Below, piece after piece: positions 1 to 7,489 of a DNA stretch of 49,394 bases (position 1 is its first letter; each line of letters opens with the position of its first letter). The stretch lies in NCBI GenBank assembly GCA_026391595.1, contig JAPLDY010000070.1, forward strand, positions 1 to 49,394. Direction: 5' to 3'. Under the pieces are notes generated by a model. That model was not told where the DNA came from and ran no database searches. It saw only the letters and a program-made list of their open reading frames with translations. The position numbers and the translations under genes are program-made. Source of the stretch: Bacteroidia bacterium (lineage in GTDB: Bacteria; Bacteroidota; Bacteroidia; Bacteroidales; VadinHA17).

Positions 1-1467
1 GTGTTCAATGTTCGTGCCTATGGTGCCAAGGGAGATGGTGTTCAGCTTGACTCTCCGTCGGTAAATAAAGCTATTGAAGCTGCATCAAAAGCGGGAGGAG
101 GAACCGTATTCTTTCCTGCAGGTACTTATTTGTCGGGATCAATCCGGCTGAAAAGCAATATAGCCCTCTATCTCGATCAGGGAGCCATCATCGAGGCAAT
201 TCAGGATACTACTGCTTATGATAAAGCAGAGCCAAATGAATGGGGTGACAAATACAAATATCAGGATTTCGGACACAGCCATTGGCATAACAGCTTAATA
301 TGGGGCGAGGATCTTGAGAATATTTCCATTCTGGGCCCCGGTTTGATCTACGGAAAAGGACTCACCCGCTTTCTGCGTCAGGACAATCTTCCCAATTCAT
401 TGGGGAATAAAGCTATAGGCTTGAAGAATTGCCATAACGTCATTTTGCGTGATTTCTCAATTTTGCATGGGGGGCATTTCGGTATTCTGGCCACAGGCGT
501 TGATAATCTTACAATTGATAATCTTAAAATTGACACAAACCGCGACGGGATGGATATTGACTGCTGCCGCAATGTCAGGGTATCCAATTGCTATGTGAAT
601 TCTCCCTGGGATGATGCAATTTGTCTGAAGAGTTCCTTCGGGCTTGGATATGCCAGAGCTACAGAAGATGTGAACATCACCAATTGCTGGGTTTCCGGAG
701 GGTTCGAGGAAGGGACCGTACTCAATGATACATATAAACCCATTGGCACCGGCTACAGGGCCAATTTTACAGGTCGCATTAAATTTGGTACGGAATCGAA
801 TGGCGGCGGCTTCAAGAATGTGACCATCTCGAACTGTACCTTCGAAAGCTGTCAGGGATTGGCTCTGGAGGCAGTGGATGGTGCTCTCCTGGAGGATGTT
901 ACAATAACCAATATCACCATGCGCAACATCATCAGCGCTCCTATTTTTCTTCGTCTGGGAAGCCGTATGCGCGGACCTGAAGGCGTGCCGGTGGGTAAGC
1001 TGCGGAGGATAATTATCAGCAATATTGTGGCTTACGATACAAAACCCAACTATTGTTCAATCATTAGCGGTATTCCCGGTTTTGACATTGAAGATGTCCA
1101 GCTTAGCAATATACAGATTTACTGCACCGGAGGGGGATCCAAGGAAATGGCGGCCATTGAACCTCAGGAGCGTGAAAATGGCTACCCCGAACCTGGAATG
1201 TTCGGTTCCACTCCAGCGTATGGATTTTATATAAGACATGTCGACGGGATAGAATTTAACAATGTCCGGGTGAGTTACGACGGTGAAGAGGCACGCCCGG
1301 CATTCTCTCTCAATGATGTTAAAAATGCAGATTTTATGCATGTCAGGGCACAGCATGCAGATGGAGTTCCGGAGTTTGTACTCCGGAATGTGTTAAATTT
1401 CAGAACACATTTTACTTTCTCGGTCCCTGATACCATAGTGTCGAAAACTGACAAAACAATTTTATGA
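1..1467 (+). CDS. GH28-type right-handed beta-helix glycoside hydrolase, 5'-partial
   Basis: Polygalacturonase-like (GH28) beta-helix protein, presumably acting on pectic polysaccharide outside the cytoplasm. The reading frame is open from base 1 and starts directly in the N-terminal FNVRxYGAKGDG motif, so the real start and signal peptide lie upstream of the window; the GTG at base 1 is probably not the start. Counting from base 1, the conserved acidic residues are visible as NRDG (D182) and WDD (D204, D205). The classical GHG histidine motif reads TGR and the RIK motif reads ALEAV, so two family positions differ from characterised polygalacturonases. A run of NVTISNC-like beta-helix coils and the RLGSRMRGP stretch resemble a GH28 subgroup I associate with Bacteroidota. 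It overlaps the next gene by ATGA, indicating translational coupling. The exact substrate (galacturonan, rhamnogalacturonan or other) is not determined. Confidence 0.85.
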   Translation: MFNVRAYGAKGDGVQLDSPSVNKAIEAASKAGGGTVFFPAGTYLSGSIRLKSNIALYLDQGAIIEAIQDTTAYDKAEPNEWGDKYKYQDFGHSHWHNSLIWGEDLENISILGPGLIYGKGLTRFLRQDNLPNSLGNKAIGLKNCHNVILRDFSILHGGHFGILATGVDNLTIDNLKIDTNRDGMDIDCCRNVRVSNCYVNSPWDDAICLKSSFGLGYARATEDVNITNCWVSGGFEEGTVLNDTYKPIGTGYRANFTGRIKFGTESNGGGFKNVTISNCTFESCQGLALEAVDGALLEDVTITNITMRNIISAPIFLRLGSRMRGPEGVPVGKLRRIIISNIVAYDTKPNYCSIISGIPGFDIEDVQLSNIQIYCTGGGSKEMAAIEPQERENGYPEPGMFGSTPAYGFYIRHVDGIEFNNVRVSYDGEEARPAFSLNDVKNADFMHVRAQHADGVPEFVLRNVLNFRTHFTFSVPDTIVSKTDKTIL

Positions 1468-3815
1468 GAAAGATATCGGGCTCTCTGAATTCCTTTTGTC
1501 TTATCGGGACTCTGTTCCTGATGTTCGGAACATGTTTCTCAGGCAAAGCTCAGGTTACTCCATCATCTTCTGACGTTCCCGATTTTGATTTGTTTCGCAA
1601 TCCTCCTGCAGAGTTCAGGGGTGTTCGCTGGGGTGGATTCGGACTGAACAATCTGACCGATTCTTCAGCAGTAAGAAGCATCCGTTCAGGGGCTGAAACA
1701 AAATCGTGGGGATCAACCCTCCTTGGTCCCGGAGGCGGGCCGACAACCGGATTGTCTGAAGCATACATGACGGCATCAAGGCGCAAGCCAGGTGATGCGG
1801 GAGTAGCATACCTTAGTGAAGAGTATTTCCGGATTTATAAGCTGGCAATAGAGGAAGGTCTGAAACATAATTTCCCCGTCAGCACGCTATATGACGAATG
1901 GAATTATCCCAGCGGAATTGTTGGCGGACAATTTTATTCAAAATACCCTGAAGATGCGGCAAAGAGCCTGGAAATAATTGAAAAAAATATTGCAGGGCCG
2001 GCTAAAGCTGTGTTGGAGATCCCGAAAGATGGTATCTATGTCGGAGCAGTTCTTATGAATACAGATACATATGAAAGAAAGGATGTAAGCAAAAGTATAT
2101 CAGATAATAAATTGATTCAGTGCAAGATACCAAGAGGTAACTGGAAGCTGATGGGTTTCTGGCTAAATTCTGAATTTCGTCCTAATTCACAGAAAGGCGG
2201 CTTTGTCGATTATCTTTCCAAAGAGGCAGTTGCAAAATATCTTGCTTTAAATTTTGATCCTTATTATACGCATCTTAAAGAGTACTTCGGAACTGTCATA
2301 AAAAGGACTATTTATGATGAACCTGCCATGCACCTTTCAGATGGACGTATGTGGACAAAGAGTTTCAATAGTGAATTTGAAAAGAAGTATCACTTCTCGC
2401 CAATGATCTGGTATCCTGCGCTGTGGTATGATATTGGTCCGGAAACTGCAGCCGCCAGGAATGCCCTGCACGGTGTTCGTGCTGACATGTTCGCTGAAAA
2501 TTATATCGGGCAGATGGCTGAATGGTGTGCCGCCCATGGAATAAAATTAAGCGGCCATCTCGACCAGGAGGAGACCCGAAATCCTGTAGGTGTTAACGGC
2601 GACCTGATGAAAGCATTTAAATATCAGCAGATCCCCGGGCTGGACGATATTTATTTTGCAGGCAGAACAAATGTCGCCTACAAAATTGTTACTTCAGCAG
2701 CATACAATTATGACCGTCCGGAAGTGATAACAGAAACTTATGCAGCTTACCGGACAATATCAAACACTATTGCCATGAGGGTGGCACTTGACCAGCTCGC
2801 AATGGGGGTCAATATTCAGCTTTCCGTGACCGGAAAAACCCCTTTGATGGATCAGTTCCTGGGTCGTTCATGTTACATGCTTCAGGGTGGCAGGCATATT
2901 GCAGATATAGCGGTGGTATATCCTGTTGCTGCGCTGCAATCAGCCTATAGCTTCTCCGGCCCACCGACAGCAAGCCGTGCAGGTAGCGCCCCTGATATGT
3001 ACTATGCCTATGAAGGAGGAATAATCCCTCCGGAAATTGATTATATGAATCTTGGAGAAACACTGTTCAGGTCGCTCAGGCTCGATTATACATATCTCCA
3101 TCCCGAAGTGCTGATTGAGAAATGTACCGTCAACCAGAAAGAGCTAAGGTTAAATAACAAAGTGAACTATGAAGATTATAAGGTGATTATCCTGCCGGGT
3201 GGTGACACATTCTCAGCAGAAGCTGCTAAGAAAGTGCTCGAGTTCTATAGAAGCGGAGGGACTGTGATAGCTACAAGCATGCTCCCGAAAAAGTCGGCAG
3301 AATTTAACAGGGATAAAGAATTACACGGCATCATTACTGAAATATTTGGGATCTCTGAAGATAAGCCGATGACAACGGAAATAACAATTGTTACTGATGA
3401 TTTTACAAGTTATTTCAAGAACACCAATAAATCAGGAGGCCGTGGATATTTTGTTCCTCAGCCATACTATAATATATTAGCTGCTATACTTAAAGAGGTT
3501 ATTCCTGTAAAGGATGTTGATATACAGGCTCCTCCGGTGTGGCCGGTAAAAATGAATATTGCTTATGACGGGGCTCTGACATATCTGCATAAAGTGAAGG
3601 GAAACAAGAACATATACTATTTCTCAAACTCCTCAGATAACCCGGTTACCACAACTGTCGCTTTCAGGGGAGATAAAAACCTCGGATTATGGAACCCGCA
3701 TACAGGGGAAAGACATAGTGTGGAATTAAAAAAGGAAAATGTAAAAGGAGAAACCGTAACCATTGCAAAACTGGATCTTGATCCGGTATCAGCACTCTTC
3801 TTTGTCGAAAATTAG
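1464..3815 (+). CDS. GH106-like alpha-L-rhamnosidase family protein, secreted
   Basis: A 783-residue exported protein with an N-terminal signal peptide (hydrophobic stretch ending near GKAQ). The arrangement fits GH106-type proteins: an N-terminal FRNPPAEFRGVRWGG region, a YDEWNYPSG motif (D144, E145), a YDEPAMH motif (D285, E286) in the barrel, then a glutamine-amidotransferase-like alpha/beta segment (VIILPGGDTFSAEAA, about residues 575-610) and a short C-terminal beta domain. GH106 enzymes remove terminal alpha-L-rhamnose from rhamnogalacturonan and related glycans. This protein is shorter than many GH106 members and appears to lack a C-terminal carbohydrate-binding extension. It starts inside the stop codon of the GH28 gene, so both are one transcription unit. 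The family call rests on motif resemblance only; catalytic glutamates cannot be assigned with certainty. Confidence 0.65.
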   Translation: MRKISGSLNSFCLIGTLFLMFGTCFSGKAQVTPSSSDVPDFDLFRNPPAEFRGVRWGGFGLNNLTDSSAVRSIRSGAETKSWGSTLLGPGGGPTTGLSEAYMTASRRKPGDAGVAYLSEEYFRIYKLAIEEGLKHNFPVSTLYDEWNYPSGIVGGQFYSKYPEDAAKSLEIIEKNIAGPAKAVLEIPKDGIYVGAVLMNTDTYERKDVSKSISDNKLIQCKIPRGNWKLMGFWLNSEFRPNSQKGGFVDYLSKEAVAKYLALNFDPYYTHLKEYFGTVIKRTIYDEPAMHLSDGRMWTKSFNSEFEKKYHFSPMIWYPALWYDIGPETAAARNALHGVRADMFAENYIGQMAEWCAAHGIKLSGHLDQEETRNPVGVNGDLMKAFKYQQIPGLDDIYFAGRTNVAYKIVTSAAYNYDRPEVITETYAAYRTISNTIAMRVALDQLAMGVNIQLSVTGKTPLMDQFLGRSCYMLQGGRHIADIAVVYPVAALQSAYSFSGPPTASRAGSAPDMYYAYEGGIIPPEIDYMNLGETLFRSLRLDYTYLHPEVLIEKCTVNQKELRLNNKVNYEDYKVIILPGGDTFSAEAAKKVLEFYRSGGTVIATSMLPKKSAEFNRDKELHGIITEIFGISEDKPMTTEITIVTDDFTSYFKNTNKSGGRGYFVPQPYYNILAAILKEVIPVKDVDIQAPPVWPVKMNIAYDGALTYLHKVKGNKNIYYFSNSSDNPVTTTVAFRGDKNLGLWNPHTGERHSVELKKENVKGETVTIAKLDLDPVSALFFVEN

Positions 3816-3890
3816 ATAATAAATAATGAAATTAATTAGCCGGCAATCATTTTATGAAATTCCGGGAATGTCTTTCTTAAAAGAATTAAA

Positions 3891-5180
3891 ATGAAATCAA
3901 TCAGTTTTTTGGAGAATATCTTTAAGCGGATATTTGTTATATCAATCTTGCTGTCTGCCTGCTTTTATGCTTCAGGTCAGTTACTGCAATCTGAACAACC
4001 TGAAAAAGAAGGTCTTTCATCTGAACGGCTGAAACGTATTGATGCTGCAATGAACGATTATGTTCAGAATGGCAAGATGCCCGGAATGGTAACCATGGTC
4101 GTACGTCACGGAAAGGTGGTATACTTTAAGTCTTTCGGTATGAAAGATATTGAAGCGAAAAAGGAGATGACCAATGATGCCATTTTCCGGATTGCCTCAA
4201 TGTTGAAAGCCATTACCTCAGTTGCCTTAATGACTCTTTATGAGGAGGGTAAATTCCTTCTTACTGATCCTGTCTCAAAATTCATCCCTGAGTTTAAGAA
4301 CCCTAAAGTGGTTATGAGGTCGCCGGCTTCTGACAGCATTATTCTTGTGCCGGCTAAAAGTGAGATAACGATCCGTAACCTGCTAAATCATACTTCAGGG
4401 ATAACTTACGGCGATGCACTGCAGGGAAGGTACTACAGAGAGGCAGGTATGACCGTTGGGCTCACACCAACTGAAGGAACAATTGGTGAAATGATCAGAA
4501 AGCTGGGTTCGCTGCCACTTATTTCACATCCGGGTGAAGAATTTCATTACGGCATGTCGAGCGATGTGCTCGGATACCTCATTGAAGTGATCAGCAAAAT
4601 GCCGCTTGATGAGTTTCTCAGGACGAGAATTTTTGAACCTTTGAAGATGCAGGATACATATTTTACACTTCCGCCGGTCAAGTTCTCCCGCATGGCAACT
4701 CTGTATAAAAAAGGGAATGATGGCAAACTGGTTCCTGCTGCTGAGTATTTTAAATATCCCGGGATCCAGACCTATTTTTCGGGTGGTGCCGGACTAGTAT
4801 CCACTGCTACCGATTATTCACGCTTTGCACAAATGTTGTTAAATAAGGGTGAGCTTGAAGGTAAACGTATTCTCAGCCGTAAAACTATTGAACTCATGAC
4901 CTCTAATTCTATAAAAGATATAATGGTCAGCGATGGATTCCGCCGAAATGGCCTTGGTGATAAATTTGGATATGGTTTCGGGATAAGAACGGAAAGGGGT
5001 CTCTTTGATGAGCTGGAATCAATCGGTATATATGGATGGGACGGGGCTTTCTATACACGATTCTGGGTTGATCCGAAAGAAGATATGGTCGGGATCTTCT
5101 TATCGCAGGTTGATAATTACTGGACCGAAAAAATTATTGATAAGTTCAGGGTTCTTGTATACCAGGCGATTGCTGATTAG
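3891..5180 (+). CDS. Exported serine hydrolase of the beta-lactamase / class C (esterase) fold
   Basis: A 429-residue protein with a signal peptide (cleavage near ASGQ) and a penicillin-binding-protein/class C beta-lactamase fold. The SxxK active-site motif is present as SMLK (S103, K106). The usual YxN tyrosine is Y220 in HYGMSS, with the Asn not conserved, as in many esterase members. Phrases such as LLNHTSGITYG and GGAGLVSTATDYSRFAQML are typical of this large family. Known activities include esterases, D-amino peptidases and transesterases; real beta-lactamase activity is unlikely. Its place between polysaccharide hydrolases suggests removal of acyl groups from a glycan, but this is inference. 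A 75-base AT-rich spacer separates it from the GH106-like gene. Confidence 0.85.
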   Translation: MKSISFLENIFKRIFVISILLSACFYASGQLLQSEQPEKEGLSSERLKRIDAAMNDYVQNGKMPGMVTMVVRHGKVVYFKSFGMKDIEAKKEMTNDAIFRIASMLKAITSVALMTLYEEGKFLLTDPVSKFIPEFKNPKVVMRSPASDSIILVPAKSEITIRNLLNHTSGITYGDALQGRYYREAGMTVGLTPTEGTIGEMIRKLGSLPLISHPGEEFHYGMSSDVLGYLIEVISKMPLDEFLRTRIFEPLKMQDTYFTLPPVKFSRMATLYKKGNDGKLVPAAEYFKYPGIQTYFSGGAGLVSTATDYSRFAQMLLNKGELEGKRILSRKTIELMTSNSIKDIMVSDGFRRNGLGDKFGYGFGIRTERGLFDELESIGIYGWDGAFYTRFWVDPKEDMVGIFLSQVDNYWTEKIIDKFRVLVYQAIAD

Positions 5181-5289
5181 AGCAAATTATTTATACAGGG
5201 GATAGGACTGAAGTAAAATTTTATTATTTTTATATTTTAAAGTAATCGCGAAAGTTATCGTGTAAGTAAATCGTAAAAATTTAAGGATT

Positions 5290-6291
5290 ATGAAAAAGAT
5301 TGTTGTGGCAGGCGCCGGTGGATTTATTGGTGGACATCTTGTAAAAGAGCTTATCAGGAAAGGTAATACTGTAAGGGCGGTAGATATAAAGCCTCTGAAC
5401 GAGTGGTACCAGATTGCTGAAGGAGCTGATAACCTGGTCCTTGACCTGCGTCTAAGGGAAAACTGTTTTAAGGCTGTAAATGGTTATAATGAGGTTTTCA
5501 ATCTGGCCGCCGACATGGGAGGAATGGGCTTTATAGAAAACAATAAAGCTGCCTGTATGATCAGCGTCCTCATCAATACCCACCTTCTTATTGCTGCAAA
5601 GGAGTGCGGTATTGACAGGTTCTTCTATGCATCATCAGCTTGTGTATATAACGGGGATAAACAGACAGATACCAATAATCCCGGTCTCAAGGAATCAGAT
5701 GCTTATCCTGCCCTGGCTGAAGATGGTTACGGATGGGAAAAGCTTTTCAGCGAAAGAATGTGCCGTCATTTCCGTGAAGATTTCGGACTTACAACAAAGA
5801 TCGCAAGATTTCATAATGTTTACGGACCTCACGGGACATACGATGGTGGAAGGGAAAAGGCTCCTGCTGCGATCTGCCGTAAAGCAATCGACGCTCAGAT
5901 GACAGGCAGGAAAGAGATTGTTATCTGGGGCGACGGCCACCAGACCAGGAGCTTTATGTATATTGATGACTGCATCAAAGGGATTCAGGCCATTATGTAC
6001 AGCGACATAATTGAACCGCTTAACCTGGGCAGCAGTGAAATGGTATCTATAAATCAGCTTGTTGATATTGTTGAAGGAATAGCCGGTTTTAAGATGGAAC
6101 GGAAATATGATGCCGATGCGCCAAAGGGAGTTCGTGGACGAAACAGTGAAAATACTCTGATCAGGAAATATCTTGGATGGGAACCTTCAATACCACTGAA
6201 AGAAGGAATGAAAAAAACATACGACTGGATAAAGGAAGAAATGTCAAATCAGAAAAGAGAGAAAAAAGGAGTTAACCGTTTCAATAAGTAA
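5290..6291 (+). CDS. GDP-mannose 3,5-epimerase homologue (extended SDR family)
   Basis: A 333-residue cytoplasmic NAD-dependent epimerase of the extended short-chain dehydrogenase family. The N-terminal Rossmann motif GAGGFIGGHL and the catalytic YxxxK (Y147, K151) are intact. Several stretches are strikingly like plant GDP-D-mannose 3,5-epimerase, the enzyme that makes GDP-L-galactose and GDP-L-gulose: DMGGMGFI, RFFYASSACVY, RFHNVYGPHGT, GGREKAPAAICRKA, WGDGHQTRSFMYIDDC and GVRGRNS. It has no signal peptide. It is followed nine bases later by the nucleotidyltransferase/kinase fusion and preceded by a 109-base AT-rich spacer that may hold a promoter. A nucleotide-sugar epimerase within a polysaccharide-degradation cluster is unusual; it may serve salvage or glycan synthesis. 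The family is secure, the exact nucleotide sugar is not. Confidence 0.9.
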   Translation: MKKIVVAGAGGFIGGHLVKELIRKGNTVRAVDIKPLNEWYQIAEGADNLVLDLRLRENCFKAVNGYNEVFNLAADMGGMGFIENNKAACMISVLINTHLLIAAKECGIDRFFYASSACVYNGDKQTDTNNPGLKESDAYPALAEDGYGWEKLFSERMCRHFREDFGLTTKIARFHNVYGPHGTYDGGREKAPAAICRKAIDAQMTGRKEIVIWGDGHQTRSFMYIDDCIKGIQAIMYSDIIEPLNLGSSEMVSINQLVDIVEGIAGFKMERKYDADAPKGVRGRNSENTLIRKYLGWEPSIPLKEGMKKTYDWIKEEMSNQKREKKGVNRFNK

Positions 6292-6303
6292 ACAACGCTG
6301 TTG

Positions 6304-7440
6304 ATGGGCAGAAAAAAGGTTTTTGTGAGCGGTTGTTATGACCTGTTTCATGGCGGGCACATAGCATTTTTTAAGACGGCTTCGACTTATGGCGATTTAT
6401 ATGTCAGTATCGGAAGGGATGAGAATCTTCTTTTTCTGAAAGGGAAAAAACCAGTCTTTTCTGAAGAGGAACGGTTATATATCGTTAAATCAATAAGATA
6501 TGTTCACGATGCTTTTCTTGCAACCGGACTGGGAATGCTTGATTTTGAACCAGACCTTGAAAGGATCAAACCCGATATCTTTGTTGTGAATCATGAAGGC
6601 CATACTCCTGATAAGGTAAAACTCTGCACGAAGCTGGGAATAGAGTATATCGTTCTGGACAGGATCCCGGAACCAGGTCTTCCGGCCCGCTCAAGTTCAG
6701 GTACCAAAAGAGATCTCAGGTTCCCTTTCCGGTTATGTCTGGCCGGCGGATGGATCGATCAGCCATGGGTATCCGGGATACATCCGGGATCAGTCGTGGT
6801 AGCACAGATATGGCCGACGATCGATTTCAATGACCGTTCGGGTCTTGCAACAAGCTCCAGGAAAGTGGGCATTGAGATATGGGGCGACAGGTATCCCGAA
6901 GGTGATCACAGGCAGAACGCAAAGCTGCTCTTTGGTGCAGAAAATCCTCCGGGCAAAAAATATATATCAGGCTCCCAGGATCATATCGGGCTTCTGTATC
7001 CCGGAATAAACAGGTTGTTTTACAATGGCGGCTACTGGCCCGAAAAAATCGATTCGACAATCGATCCCGCGACCTGTGAATGGCTGTCAGAGGTGCTGCA
7101 TCTCGTTCCTCTTGAACCACGTCCTGACGGATACGATCCCCTTAAGGTTATGAACCTTGAGGAGCCTTATGTGAAAGAACTTGGGAAATCCGGCGACAAT
7201 TGCTGGGAAGCCATTCTTAATAAAGATGTAACAGGGTTGGGTAAAGCAGTTAAGGATACTTTCCTCTCCTGGAAGAAAATATTACCTCTCACTGTACCTG
7301 AGTGGGTTATGAATGAAATGGAAACAAAATATTTTCCATATTATCCGGGCGCAATAACATCGGGCAGCGGTGGTGGTTATGTAATCGTTGTATCAGAGAG
7401 ACCTGTTCAGGGAGCTGTAAGGATAAAAGTCAGATACTAA
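6304..7440 (+). CDS. Cytidylyltransferase-like / GHMP-kinase-like fusion protein
   Basis: A two-domain cytoplasmic protein of 378 residues. Residues 1-135 are a nucleotidyltransferase of the cytidylyltransferase/HldE-C type, with the HxGH motif (HGGH, H16-H19) and an RSSSGTK motif (129-135) in the place of the ISSTxIR signature. Residues about 140-378 resemble GHMP sugar kinases of the HddA type: RLCLAGGWIDQP (from 143), GSQDHIG (from 223) and a C-terminal SGSGGGY loop (from 353). The ATP-binding motif 2 reads GLATSSR rather than the usual PxxxGLGSSA, and the kinase part is shorter than stand-alone HddA proteins, so activity needs proof. By analogy to bifunctional Fkp and HldE proteins it could phosphorylate and then nucleotidylate a free sugar. 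I chose the ATG at 6304 over the TTG just before it. It sits behind the GDP-mannose-epimerase homologue. Confidence 0.75.
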   Translation: MGRKKVFVSGCYDLFHGGHIAFFKTASTYGDLYVSIGRDENLLFLKGKKPVFSEEERLYIVKSIRYVHDAFLATGLGMLDFEPDLERIKPDIFVVNHEGHTPDKVKLCTKLGIEYIVLDRIPEPGLPARSSSGTKRDLRFPFRLCLAGGWIDQPWVSGIHPGSVVVAQIWPTIDFNDRSGLATSSRKVGIEIWGDRYPEGDHRQNAKLLFGAENPPGKKYISGSQDHIGLLYPGINRLFYNGGYWPEKIDSTIDPATCEWLSEVLHLVPLEPRPDGYDPLKVMNLEEPYVKELGKSGDNCWEAILNKDVTGLGKAVKDTFLSWKKILPLTVPEWVMNEMETKYFPYYPGAITSGSGGGYVIVVSERPVQGAVRIKVRY

Positions 7441-7489
7441 AAAGATAAAAGACAAAACATAAAATTAAAAATTTAAAAGCTTAGAGATT

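Noticed and set aside
3891-5180. Beta-lactamase resistance gene
   Set aside because: The SxxK fold is shared by esterases and peptidases; the YxN motif is changed and the setting is polysaccharide breakdown.
5238-5262. Possible LacI-type operator around ATCGCGAAAG before the epimerase gene
   Set aside because: Only a short central CGCG symmetry; the arms do not match and no second copy was found upstream of the other cluster genes.
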